NCBI RefSeq assembly: GCF_029962835.1 | Contig: NC_080588.1 | Location: 62,644,001 to 62,708,000 of the forward strand | Direction of reading: 5' to 3' | Length of the DNA: 64,000 bases | Source of the DNA: Magnolia sinica | Lineage: Eukaryota > Streptophyta > Magnoliopsida > Magnoliales > Magnoliaceae | In this document: positions 37,810 through 49,795 of the stretch, piece after piece | How positions within the stretch are numbered: the stretch's first letter is position 1 | Layout: every line of letters starts with the position of its first letter | The notes under the pieces: generated by a model | Told to the model about the DNA's origin: nothing | Database searches by the model: none | Seen by the model: only the letters and a program-made list of their open reading frames with translations | Translations under genes and position numbers: made by a program

Positions 37810-38165
37810 CGACGCTGTCTATCATGGAATTGTATGAGGTAAACATGAAAATTGAGCAAGACAAGCATGAAAGTTCAGTGAGGCAAGATAAAAATTGAAC
37901 GAGGCAATCATGAAAATTTAGCAAGGTGATCTAGAAATGGTGCGAGGGAAGCATGAAAATTCAGTGGGGGAAACATGAAATTTAGTGGGGTAAACTAGGA
38001 ATTCAGTGGGGCAAACTAGAAAATCAGCGGGGCAAACTGGAAATTAGGCTGGGTAAACTAGAAATTGAGTGGGGCAAACTGAAAATTCAGCGGGGCAAAC
38101 ATGAAATTGAGTGGAGCAAATTAGAAATTCAGTGGGGCAAACTGGAAATTCAGCGAAGGTAACAT
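37810..38165. repeat. 21-bp array, block 2, entering the palindrome
   Basis: Diverged copies of the same 21-bp unit (aaactagaaattgagtgggg variants). It reads directly into the inverted-repeat arm centred near 38470. Confidence 0.85.
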
Positions 38166-39023
38166 AAATTTCAATGAACTTGAAATGCAATTGAACTAGC
38201 CTAACAAATAATTGAAACGCAATTGAACTAGCCTAACATGAATTTCAATGAACTTACAATGCGATTGAAGTAGCCAAACATCAAATTCTAAGGTCATTAC
38301 TCGGGGAATTCAACCAATCATGAACCGGGAATGTCAGCGACAACTTGAGCATATTGCCGAGAAGTAGGTCAAATAGACCAAGAACTCTTGAAATTTGAGA
38401 TCATTTTGATCAGTATGCTTTTATCATGCTGAGTTAACTGATTTGGGTCCACCTTGACTTGAATGTATGTGGACTATCCACGACATTCATCCATTTTTCT
38501 ATCTATATCAATGGTTTGAGCCCAAAATCCGATGTTTTATTTGTAATCAATTTCATGTTCATCTGATGATGTATACTTCTCAGCAATATGCTCGAGTTGT
38601 CGCCGACATTTCCGATTCATGATTGGTTGAATTCCCCGAGTAATGACCTTAGAATTTAATGTTTGGCTAATTCAATCGCATTTCAAGTTCATTGAAATTC
38701 ATGTTAGGCTAATTCAATTGCATTTCAAGTTCATTGAAATTCATATTACCCTCGCTGAATTTCCAGTTCCCCCCCTCCCCCTGAATTTCTTAATTGCCCC
38801 GCTCAATTTTATGTTTGTCCTGTTGAATTTCATGTTTGCCCCTCTGAATTTCTAGTTTGCCTTGCTGAATTTCATGTTTCCCTCGTTGAATTTCATGTTT
38901 GCCCCGCTGAATTTTCAGTTTACCCCGCTTAAATTCTAGTTTGCTCTGCTGAATTTCATGTTTGCCCCACTCAATTTTCAGTTTGCCCCACTCAATTTCA
39001 TGTTTGCCCCGCTCAATTTCCAG
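37900..39023. mobile_element. Fold-back (palindromic) unit made of the 21-bp array
   Basis: The left arm (about 37900-38366) and right arm (38578-39023) are reverse complements: ctaaggtcattactcgggga at 38289 against its complement near 38640, cagcgacaacttgagcat near 38334 against atgctcgagttgtcg near 38588, and both continue outward into 21-bp repeats. The loop is about 210 bp. Ends and TSD are not identified. Confidence 0.75.
38745..39023. repeat. 21-bp array, block 3, inverted
   Basis: About 12 copies of the unit in reverse orientation (gctgaatttcatgtttgcccc). This is the outer part of the right arm of the palindrome. Confidence 0.85.
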
Positions 39024-40114
39024 TCAGAGCGAATCTGGGTCACCATTACATGGGCCCACTAGCAAGGACCTGCACATCAGGACTAACATCATATGACTCT
39101 TTTTCTCAAATCTTGCCCATTTATTTCCACTGATACGTTGAAAATGCCATTGTATGATCCCACCACACATCTTACTTGGGTAGGATATGACGTCGGCACC
39201 TTGTCCAAGAGAGCAAACTAATTTCATGCCAGTATCTCCAGGCATGCTAGCAAGCAAATAGTTCCCAGATGGGTAAGCATCGCCGTTTCTATCCCTTCGA
39301 CATCGATCTCTTGACATGCTGATTGATTTTGCATTTTAATTATTGGATGCAACTTCATGTGTGCTATTGTGTTTCTCTAGTGAGATTGGCCAATCTTATA
39401 CTGAAACTTCCGAGTGCACAACAACCTCTCACCACTATCCCTGTTTTAACCTTCAGGCCATCTTAATTATATCTTTTCCTCACCCTAACTACGAGACACC
39501 TAGTAGCTTCAACTCTTCTGTGAATCTTGTAAGGGACTGTTCAGAACGTGGGATTAAATGGTATCTGAATTGCATTAAGTGGAATTAATACCATTATTGC
39601 ACAATAATTGTATGTTTGGAAATACTATGATATTTTGACCATCCAATCCTATCATTGGACCGATTAAAGAGGAGGCAACAAGTAAGTCTTAGCCAACTGA
39701 TCCTTATACTTCATATGACATGTTTGTTTGGCTTTCGGAATACCATTATTCTATTGCCCATTCGAAGTCTTATGACCTCTCTTATGTTATGTCATGTTTC
39801 CCTACTACCGATATCAATTATCTAGATGTTGATTTGGGGGCAGAAAAGAGACCTCTCAACATCCTCATTTCAGCTACACATCCTCATTTCAGCTACACAT
39901 CCTACCACATTTCTACTATTTAGCCAAAAAAGGGCCAAATCAATGAGCAATACCCATATTTAGCTGTATGGAGCAATGTTACTGAGATACATCCCAACTA
40001 ATGGGGTTAGCTACACAAATCTTGTTCTGTCATTCCACTCTATCAAGGACCCTATTATCTGTTAAACCATAGGTTATCGAATATCTTCAAAACACATCCT
40101 TATGCTTTTGGAAT
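39024..40114. other. Gene-free interval
   Basis: No recognised coding region. There is a small tandem duplication of cctcatttcagctacacat near 39861-39900. Confidence 0.45.
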
Positions 40115-40535
40115 TTAAGTTCAGCGGGGCAAACCGGATATTGAGTGGGGCAACCTACATATTCAGTGGGGCAAGCATGAAATTGAGCGAGGCAAACATG
40201 AAATTGAGCGGGGCAAACATGAAATTGAGCGGGGTAAACTGGAAATTCAGTGAGGGAAAGTAGAAAATCAGCAGGGCAAACTACAAATTGAGCGGGGCAA
40301 ACTAGAAATTCAGCAGGTCAAACATGAAATTGAGTGGGGCAAACTGAAAATTGAGCGGGGGAAACTATAAAATTAGCGGGGCAAATATGAAAATGAGCGG
40401 GGCAGACATGAAATTTAGCACGGCAAGTATGAAATTTAGCGAGGGAAAGTAGAAGATTAGCGGGGAAAGCTGAAAATTGAATGGGGCAAACTAGAAATTT
40501 AGCTGGTAAAACATGAAATTCAGAGGGGCAAATTA
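40115..40535. repeat. 21-bp array, block 4
   Basis: About 19 diverged copies in the same orientation as block 1 (caaacatgaaattgagcggg). Confidence 0.85.
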
Positions 40536-40696
40536 GATGACCAAGTACTCACGTTCCATAATAAATGACAATGATTAAGAACTTAAGAAAATAAAAACTA
40601 AGAAATACATTAATTTTTAAAATAAATAACTAGATTAAGCTTATATGGATCAGGACTTCAAAGATACAAATGACTTCATGTGGTGCTCGATAAATT
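40536..40696. other. Spacer between array blocks
   Basis: AT-rich, no coding sequence. Leads into the aaacgacgctatttatcatgg flank shared with 37800-37825. Confidence 0.5.
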
Positions 40697-41665
40697 AAAC
40701 GACGCTATTTATCATGGAATTGCGTGAGGCAAGCATGAAAATGGAGCAAGGCAAGCATCAAAATTAAGCAAGGCAAGCTTAAAATTGAACGAGGGAATCA
40801 TGAAATTTGAGCAAGGCAAATTAGAAATGGAGCGAGGGAAGCATGAAAAAAATAGTGAGGCAATCTAGACATTGAGCGAAAGAACCTATAAATTGAGCGG
40901 GGCAAACATGAAATTGAGCGAGGCAAACTTGAATTTCAGTGGGGTAAACATGAAATTTAGCGGGGCAAAAATGAACTTCGGCTGGGCAAATATGAATTTC
41001 AGCAGGGCAAACATGAATTTTAGTAGGGGAAACATGAAATTGAGCGGGGTAAACTAGAAAATTAGCGGGGCAAACATGAAATTGAGCAGGGCAAACTAGA
41101 AAATCAGTGGGGCAAACATCAAATTCAGTTGGGCAAAAATGAACTTCGACGGGGCAAAAATTAATTTTAGTGGGGGAAACATGAAGTTTAGCGGTGCAAA
41201 CATGAATCAGCGGGGGAAACATGAAGTTCAGCGGGGCAAACATGAAATTGAGTCGGGCAACCTAGAAAATCAGTGGGGCAAACATGAAATTGAGTCGGGC
41301 AACCTAGAAAATCAGTGGGGCAAACATGAAATTGAGCGGGGCAAACTAGAAAATCAGCGGGTTAAACTTGAATTTCAGTGAAGCAAAAATGAACTTCGGT
41401 GGGGCAAACATGAATTTCAGTGTGGGAAACATGAAGTTTAGCGAAGCAAACATGAATTTCAGCTGGGGAAACATGAAGTTCAGCGGGGTAAACATGAAAT
41501 TGAGAGGGGCAAACTGGAAATTAAGCGAGGCAAACATGAAATTGAGCAGGGTAAACTAGAAATTGAGTGGGCCAAATATGAAATTGAGCAGGGCAAACTA
41601 GAAAATCGGCGGGCCAAACATGAAATTGAGCAGAGCAAACTAGAAAATTAGCGGGGCAAACTTAA
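40697..41665. repeat. 21-bp array, block 5 (largest)
   Basis: About 45 copies, with variants such as caaacatgaatttcagcggg and aaaaatgaacttcggtgggg. It is flanked on the left by aacgacgctatttatcatgg and on the right by gataatttcatggcttgag, the same two flanks that bracket the spacer near 37.6-37.8 kb. Open frames inside are by-products. Confidence 0.9.
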
Positions 41666-41870
41666 CAGATAATTTCATGGCTTGAGCCCAAAAATCTAAA
41701 CACATCCTCATGTTCAATTAGACCAGCTCAATATCATGAAAATTTTGATATGCTTCAATTTGGGCTAACCCCCTTAAATTAGATGGAAGAACAGATGAAC
41801 GATGTGGATATACTACATACGTTCAATCCGATTATGCTTGTTACGCCCCATAATGATATTTTATTTGTAA
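41666..41870. mobile_element. Core-module fragment right of array block 5
   Basis: Starts with the flank shared with 37603-37690 and ends with gatgaacgatgtggatatac near 41795, which is the right end of the gggcccacc core. Array block 5 therefore sits in the position of the loop of such an element. Confidence 0.55.
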
Positions 41871-42368
41871 TACATCATGTTTATCGGATTATTTAATATC
41901 CCTTCGTTTTCATTGGATTATGTATACACCAAAAGCCCATATGCAAGCTTAAAATATACCTGTGGTGCGAGCTTTCTTCACTAGACTGACCATTTTCAGG
42001 AGAAGACAGGAGGATGCAATCCAATGCTGTTAAGGAAATAGGCCCCACAACGATGTTTTGTCTTTCTTACTTGGAACGGAGTGAGGAAAGGGGGTGAAAA
42101 AATGAAGGCAGCAATAGAAAGGGATGAAAGCAATGGTAGTGGTAGTGAAAGGGCGCAGTGAAAAAGGAGGGGTATTATCGTCCTCAATGTGGCTATCTGT
42201 ACGTGGAGGTCTAAGTTCGCAACCAAGGTTTATTTTGTTTAAAAAAACCCACTGGATAAAGGGTGGGGTCCACAGTCACAAATTTCTCATAAATAATATA
42301 GTGGGCTTGCATTTGGACACTTTAGCATCTATACGAACTATCTGAACGGTACATACCATTGAGGTATT
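41871..42368. other. Gene-free interval
   Basis: No gene supported. Short open frames lack domains. Confidence 0.45.
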
Positions 42369-42616
42369 GGATTAGGTGCACCCTGGCCTCACCTAAGACG
42401 GTACGACCCTTACCATGGGGCCCACATTGATATATTTATACTATATCCACTCCGTCCATCTGTTTTATCATACCACTTTAGGGCATGATCCCAAAAATGA
42501 AAGAGATCCAAATCTCAGGTGGACCATACCATAGGAAACAGTGGAATGAACGCCCTACCATTAAAAACTTATTAGGGCCCACTGTAATGTTTATTTTCCA
42601 TCCAACCTGTTGAATC
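42369..42616. mobile_element. Half-length gggcccacc-family MITE (copy G)
   Basis: Begins gattaggtgcaccc like copies C and D and runs through aatctcaggtggaccatacc to catccaacctgttgaat, where it stops. Only the left half is present. Confidence 0.65.
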
Positions 42617-43480
42617 CACTCTTCTTGTGATACTGTAGAATGTCTTAGCAATCGTTTGATGGACACCAATCCTAATCATCTAAACAATAGACCCACATAG
42701 CATTGCTTTAAAATTGCACTTATTAGATGATCATAACCATCCAAATGATGGACATCAATGGACAATTAAAAAGAGATTGAGTTGAATAGTTTGGGAATTG
42801 GCATATATTGTTGATAAGTTGTTGCAATTTAATGAGGGGAAATTATTTAATATCCTTGCTAGTTTTACTGTAACTATTGGCACCCAGTTCGTTTCCAGTC
42901 ACGTCACATGTAATATGTGTGTGCATGTGCTTAATCCAAACCCATCATCTGCGACCTTAAGTGTATAAATAAGCATACATATCCAATACGAATGTATATG
43001 ACTAAATTTTGAGAAGATTAATTGCTTACTTAGCCACTTGTGAAATTTTATAATGATAAGGAGATAATCGGAGGGTGAAATTCTTTTCCAGAAGATGAGT
43101 TGATGTGTGTCTTTCATTAAAAAAAATGACTTTTAATAATATTAGTGTAAACAAATAAAAAGACAAACTCACAATCGATCGCTATGAGTGATGGCAAGAA
43201 TGCATCTCCTAAAAGTACTACATGATATTGGATAGAGAACAAATCTAGCATATGAGTGTAAATTTTAATTACAAGTAAAAAACTATGGCTAAGAATTACT
43301 GCTACTTGATCACCGCTACTTATAAGATACATTGAGATAAAGTAAATTGAATTGCTCGAACGTGTTTCTCTATTCGCTCATTAAACTTTTGGATAACTCA
43401 ACTACATCACTTCATTAACCATCTATCGACGTGTAAAACTGGATTTACATTAGGTATGATTTTACAAAAAGCACTCCACG
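42617..43480. other. Gene-free interval
   Basis: AT-rich. The part 42960-43320 resembles 5775-6110 at low identity and is probably old retroelement sequence. Confidence 0.4.
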
Positions 43481-45394
43481 TGTCACACCCCATACTTTGG
43501 ATACAAATTGTGCACTCTTAAACCCAAGTTATGGTCCATGACTCGTACACTTAGTGTACATGAATCCGTCCATTATAAAATTATTAAGATGCATAATTTA
43601 CATATATTTTAGATCATCAACCCATTAATATTCATACATCTAATTGTTTCCACATCATTTATTAACACTTCATTCATAACATTTATGATTTATCAAAATT
43701 GGTGTAAGTCCACTCATTTGAGACTTTATTCAACTAAAATAATCAATCTTCATCAAACAAGGTTATGTCTATAAACAAATTTCAAATTTAATCAAATCAA
43801 TAATAACTAAAATGAATGGAAACTAAAACTCCTATAATCAATCGCATAAGCAATTCAACCATTTAATGCAGCGAGTTCGTCTTCTGTCAAATACAACTAT
43901 TGATCTTGAGTTTCATCCACCAACCAGGCCTCATTTTTCAATACTTGATTAAATTGTCCTGCATTATCAGTATTTGTACGGTTTTTAATTCACAATGTTA
44001 GCTTACCAAGTTAGTGAGTGAACCCAGCATGGTTCATGCATAACACAACTTAATTGAAATAGTATGTATGTAGTATGATCATGAATGTAGAAATGTCATG
44101 AGGTACATGGCAAGTGGGATGATCATCTACTTGCTTAGGTTGGATATCCATCAACTCAAAAATTATATCATTCAGACATCCTCCGCAAGTAGGCATAGGT
44201 AATTTGTATCTGTCAAACATCCACTTAGACAAACATAGATAATCATATATACATCTACTCTGTGAGTGGGATTCCACCATCATGGGCATCTGGTAATCAA
44301 TCATTATGGTTATTCGAAATGAGTTGCAATAAGCCCAAAGTGCTTCTGACAACTTAATATGCTATTGCTTGGGATTTCTATTAATCATTTTTCGTAAAAT
44401 ATTCTTGATAACCTTATTACTAACCTCGAACTGGCCGTTAGCCTGAGTATAGTAAGATGATGAATGCAACAACTTGATTTTACATTGATTAGCCATTGCC
44501 TCAAGTTGCTTGGATGAAAATGTTGTTCTTCGGTACATAGTGATTAATTTAGGAATTCCAAACTGATGGATTATATGAGTGTAAATGAACTTAATAATTT
44601 CTTAATGATCAGTTCCCCATATAGGTTTTGCTTTTACCTATTTTCCAATATAGGTTTTGCTTTTACCTATTTTGTGAAATAATCGGTTACTATAATAATA
44701 AAAATATGCCCTTTAAACAAACAACTATAAATTTTTCCTATCAAATCAATGGTCCATCCTCAAAATAACCAAGGTTTGATAATATGATGCAATTCGGTCG
44801 CGAGCACATGCTCTATCGACAAATGTTTTTTTATATTCTTCACACCCTTTAATATATTGGCTACAATCGGCTAACATGCTCGACTATAAATAATCATAGC
44901 ATCGAAGTGTGAGTCTCATTTTTCTTCTGACCTAGTGTGCTCTATAAATTTCTTATGTATTTCAACCGTAGCGAAGATAGATTCCTTTTTGCTCAAACAT
45001 CACAACAATATTTCATTTGATAGAAGAAGGAATCACTACATTAAATTAATAGAAGAAGAAATCACTACATGAGATTTTAGTGTTGTTTACCTTTTGTGTT
45101 GATTAGATTTGGACATGAATTTAATATTCATTGAGTGCGTTATTCGGTATTTATATTTGAATAAGACTTTGAATGAGTGGGTCAGTAGATGGTTGTTTAT
45201 GTTTAATAAGAATGGAAGATAGTTTTATCTATTGTGTGTGAATTAATGACATTAAATGTAACTTAGAATCAATATAATCAATGCTTCTGAATAAATGATA
45301 TGTTTTGCTGGGTTAAGTATACTTGGTGTATGAGGCGCAACACGGACCTCAGGTTTATGACGTACATTGGATACCCGAATTTTAGGTCGTGACA
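43481..45394. mobile_element. LTR-bounded remnant containing decayed Ty3 sequence
   Basis: Left end tgtcacaccccatactttgg and right end cgaattttaggtcgtgaca carry the inverted termini tgtcac/gtgaca and the style of a Tekay/Del LTR (compare the end of the LTR at 62300-62324). An integrase remnant on the minus strand lies between. No matching 5-bp TSD is visible (ccacg and tttat), so the two ends may belong to different events. Confidence 0.4.
44050..44900 (-). pseudogene. Decayed Ty3 integrase
   Basis: Read from about 44900 leftwards: a segment ending GWTIDLIGKIYS; FIIIVTDYFTK; FIYTHIIHQFGIPKLIT; FSSKQLEAMAN; HSSSYYTQANGQ; SNKVIKNILRKMINRNPKQ; and LSEALWAYCNSFRI at 44300-44350. These are the successive blocks of a plant Ty3 integrase core (Athila/Tat-like style, inference). 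In-frame stops occur near 44690, 44635 and 44370, and an approximately 28-bp tandem duplication (atataggttttgcttttacc) at 44618-44675 breaks it. No RT is visible next to it. Confidence 0.75.
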
Positions 45395-46064
45395 TTTATG
45401 ATGCCAATAGTTAGGCACTTGAAAATGGTATACGTGACATATTTTACTCTAATTAAATTGATTAAATTGTTGACGTAGGATGTGCCACATATGCATTCTT
45501 AGCATGGCTGGATCAAAATAAATCCAAACAAAAGTGAGATTTGTTTGTTAGAATCAGACCTAGTCCTATAGGGGGGCACTATATAATTGATTCCCAAGTA
45601 TGTCTAATTCAAAAAGATTCATTCTAGATATGAAAAAATTGTCTTTTGAAGTGTTGACCGTAAAACAATAGTAACTTTTGATCTAGACATCGTTACGAAA
45701 TACACAACCTAATAATTTTTATATAATAGTGGTTTTGGGGTCAACAGGTTGCTCTATTTCACAAGAAACATTCTTCCCGAGGGTCAAAATGGTATTTTAA
45801 AGAAATTTTATTACTTTCGATAATTTCTATTTTTACCATATTTTTCTTGTTTTACGGTTTTAATGTTTTTGTCTTTTTTAAAAGTTGCTTATAATGATAT
45901 TGGGAATGTTCCAATAAAGTTTATTAGACATTTTTATTTTAATATTTTTTTATTTTTTCTAGATGTTTTGCTATTTTGGGTCATTTTGAATTAGAGTTTT
46001 AAGTCTTTCATATAAGTGATGTAATCAATAAATATTAAATTATCATTATATAATAAAATATTAA

Positions 46065-46111
<47 letters not shown>

Positions 46112-46299
46112 TCAAGAACTATGGTAGAGATTTAAAGTTTTGATTGGTTTGAGAAGACGTGATTTTCTTCTCCATTATTATGCGCTCTTCTTTACGTCAA
46201 TTGTGAAACCATTGTCACTTAGTTATATTATAAAATCCAATGTTGGTTGAGCACATGTGACCTCTTAACTTAATAGTACTTCTTTTTATAAATAAAATT
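45395..46299. other. Gene-free AT-rich interval
   Basis: No coding region. Poly-T-rich at 45830-46030, with a CT microsatellite at 46068-46106. Confidence 0.5.
46068..46106. repeat. (CT)n microsatellite
   Basis: About 19 CT dinucleotides without interruption. Confidence 0.9.
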
Positions 46300-46845
46300 A
46301 TTGAATATTTTAAATAGGTTTTGTTGATGAACCCACCTTCATGGGGGCGTTGGTAACATTTCGAAGCCTTTTCAGCGGCATACGGGTAACTTACTGTTGA
46401 TCCAAACCATTCATTCATTATAACTAGAAGCTAGCCTTTGGTGATAAAATAGGGCCAACTAGGTGATCCTAAGCTTTCAATCAATGACATAGAAATGAAC
46501 AGTCAAGTTTGACCAATGAAACAAAATACATCCAATTATTATCTTGAAAAATCTACTTAGATTGCATTTTTTATTTTTTATTTTTATATATTTCTTATGA
46601 CCCTAAAGAAATACTTTGATTCCATGATAATTATTTAATCATATGATTTATGGCTCAAAAATAACAAACAGTTATGACAAATTGACCTCATTCAAAGGGT
46701 TAGGATACTTGGATTAGAGTGATTCTAGTACTGTAGCTTCCTCTTTGGTATATGAACGAATGGACGGCTCAGATCAATAATTGGGAGGTTTTTAATGTTC
46801 ATTGAAGGTGGGCCGTATTAGGAAAACCCATTTCATATTTAACCG
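46300..46845. mobile_element. Palindromic element, family 2 (copy 2)
   Basis: The left end (ttttaaataggttttgttgat, cccacctt) is inverted relative to the right end (aaggtgggcc, then gaaaacccatttcatattta). The internal phrase cctcattcaaagggttagg (46690) is the reverse complement of one in copy 1 (26816). Non-coding. Confidence 0.55.
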
Positions 46846-47052
46846 TCCAATAAATGCCCATCAATCAAATAGTCAGATTGCCTAATAAAAGTAATTTTTG
46901 TATATGATACGCTTTAAAACGATACCGATACTTTGAACTGTTTAGTTTGAATTACTTTGAATGCTATGCATGCAGTTTCTCATAAACTTCTAACTGCTGC
47001 GTATCATCCATTACACTCTGCCAGACTAGAGAGGTATTTTTCTTTCCTGAAT
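46846..47052. other. Left flank of the fold-back element
   Basis: No gene. Contains tgcgtatcatccat, then actctgccaga (46998-47027), recurring at 2891-2920. The last nine bases (47044-47052, ttcctgaat) are the TSD. Confidence 0.5.
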
Positions 47053-48370
47053 GAGAAATTTACGACTGTACGACCCATTTATGGCCCATTTAGGAGACTA
47101 AGCCCACCTCATTTTCCCTTGCGAGAATACGCCCCAGCTGTACGGATGGCTAGCCAAAGGTCGAAAATGACCCTGCTTGTTCCGTCAAGCGGATCGGTGG
47201 TGCTCGAAGACGAGCGCTGACACTCCTGGAACTCCGAGTTGTACGAACGGTTCAAAAGATATCAAAGTTACATGGGCCCCACAGTTACGTATTTATTATA
47301 TCCACAACGTTCATCCATATTTCGAGATCATTTGGGAGCATTATCAAAAAAAAAAAAATCATATCCAAAGATCAACTGGACCACACCACAAAGAGCAACA
47401 GGAAAATTGATTTTCACCGTTAAAAATTTTGTAGGGCCCACCATAACATTTATTTTCCATCCAATCTACTCATAAGGTCACAAAAGCCTGGATGAAGAGG
47501 GAAAAAAAATTTCATAATGATCCAAAACTTCTGTGACCCCTAAAAGGTTTTCAATGGTAGACGTTCAATCCTCCACAGCCTTTTACAGTGTGGCCCACTT
47601 GATAGCTAGATCTGTCTCATTTTTCATCTCAAGCCTTAATACGAGTTCGTCCAATATATGAACGGTTTGGATATAACACATACCTCATCATAGGACCCAC
47701 AAAAAGCGATGGGTATTACAAAAGTAAAAAAATAAAATAATAATAAATAAATAGGCCAGGAACTTAAGGCTACGATGTTTTCTATAGCTACGGATTATAA
47801 CCGTAGCCATAGCTGTAGCGCGTGCCGCTTTGATATGTCCTTTTATATATATCGAAGGTCTTTCAATTAATCGAAAAAGGTCCAGAACTGTCCAACAAGT
47901 TTGCCTCAAAAATCCTGCAATTTTCGATACATATCGAAAAGTATTTGATATGTATCAAAGATGATATGACCAATAGCTACGGATTATAACCATAGCCATA
48001 ACTGTAGTCTGTGCCGGTTTATGAATTTTTTTTATTTTTTATTTTTTACATAGATAAAGTTATTCAACCTACAATTTTCTCTAATACATATTTATATAAA
48101 TATGTATACATAAGCATATAAAAAAAATTCTCTCTTTTTTTCATTTATTTCTTTATTCATTTAACAAGAATATCTCCTAAACCAAAATTATTTACTTGAC
48201 GTACCCTATATGATTTTGGGGTAGGAGAAGCTACTTTAGCCAACCAACCTGGTTATTTTTCAAGATTCCATTAGATCTATGGTCGAAAATCCATTTCATT
48301 CACTTCGCGGTTAATTTCAATCAGTTCGCGATCAATTTCATTCATTTCATTTACTTCGCGATCAATTCCA
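47053..48370. repeat. Left arm of the fold-back element
   Basis: In order: the terminal 220 bp, the gggcccacc-type core (47271-47702), the ctacggattataaccgtag segment (47770-48015), an AT-rich part, and gattttggggtagg (48215) leading into the array. It contains open frames such as 46957-47220 that are palindrome by-products. Confidence 0.85.
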
Positions 48371-49795
48371 TGCATTTCACGGTCAATCCCAGCGATTCCG
48401 TTTTGATTCACGGTCATTTCCATGCATTTTACAGTCAATTCCCTTCACTTCACGGTCATTTGCATGCATTTTGCGGTCAAATCGCTTCAAACCATGATCA
48501 TTCCCATGCATTTCACGGTCATCCCAAACAATTCCATGTTGATTCACGGTCGTTTCGAGGCATTTCAAGGTCAATTCCCCTCACTTTACGGTCATTTGCA
48601 TGCATTTCGTGGTCAAATCGCTTCAAACCATGATCATTCCCATGCATTTCACGGTCATCCCAAACAATTCCGTGTTGATTCACAGTCGTTTCGAGGCATT
48701 TCGCGGTCAATTCCCTTCACTTCACGGTCATTTGCATGCATTTCGCAGTCAAATCGCTTCAAACCATGATCATTCCCATGCATTTCGCGGTCATCCCAAA
48801 CAATTCCGTGTTGATTCACGGTCGTTTCGAGTCATTTCGCGGTCAATTCCCTTTACTTCACAGTCATTTGCATGCATTTCGCGGTCAAATCGCTTCAAAC
48901 CATGATCATTCCCATGCATTTCACGGTCATCCCAAACAATTCCGTGTTGATTCACGGTCGTTTCGAGGCATTTCGCGGTCAATTCCCCTTCACTTCACGG
49001 TCATTTGCATGCATTTCACGATCAAATCGCTTCAAACCATGATCATTTCCATGCATTTCGCGGTCATCCCAAACAATTCCGTGTTGATTCACGGTCGTTT
49101 CGAGGCATTTCGCGGTCAATTCCCTTCACTTCAAGGTCATTTGCATGCATTTCGCGGTCAAACGCTTTAAAACATGATCATTCCCATGAATTTTGCGGTT
49201 ATCCCAAACAATTCTGTGTTGATTCACGGTCATTTCGAGGCATTTCCCGGTCAATTCCCCTCACTTCACGGTCATTTGCATGCATTTCGTGGTCAAATTG
49301 CTTCAAACCATGATCATTCCCATGCATTTCGCGGTCATCCCAAACAATTTCGTGTTGATTCACGGTCGTTTCGAGGCATTTCGCGGTCAATTTCCTTCAC
49401 TTCACGGTCATTTGCGTGCATTTCTTGCTCAAATCGCTTCAAACCATGATCATTCTCATGCATTTCACGGTCATCCCAAACAATTCCGTGTTGATTCACG
49501 GTCGTTTCGAGGCATTTCGTGGTCAATTCCCTTCACTTTACGGTCATTTGCATGCATTTCACGGTCAATTCGCATCAATTTATGATCATTCCCATGCACT
49601 TCACGGTCATCCCAAACAATTCTGTGTTGATTCACGGTCGTTTCGAGGCATTTCGTGGTCAATTCCCTTCACTTTACGGTCATTTGCATGCATTTCACGG
49701 TCAATTCGCATCAATTTATGATTATTCCCATGCACTTCACGGTCATCCCAAACAATTCCGTGTTGATTCACGGTCGTTTTGAGGCATTTCATGCA
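48371..49795. repeat. 136-bp tandem repeat array, about ten copies
   Basis: Unit of about 136 bp with the landmarks catttcgcggtcaattccc, catgatcattcccatgcat and caattccgtgttgattcacg. Shorter sub-repeats of catttcgcggtca lie within. Copies are highly alike, the last three more diverged. Because 136 is not a multiple of three, overlapping open frames of about 100 codons recur each unit on both strands; none resembles a known protein. Confidence 0.9.

Noticed and set aside
37128..41665. CRISPR-like look of the short tandem repeats
   Set aside because: Units are contiguous with no unique spacers, in plant DNA, and have variable copies; this is a minisatellite.
48370..49721. Series of overlapping 90-144-codon open frames on both strands
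   Set aside because: Produced by the 136-bp tandem repeat; frames shift by one each unit and repeat the same words.
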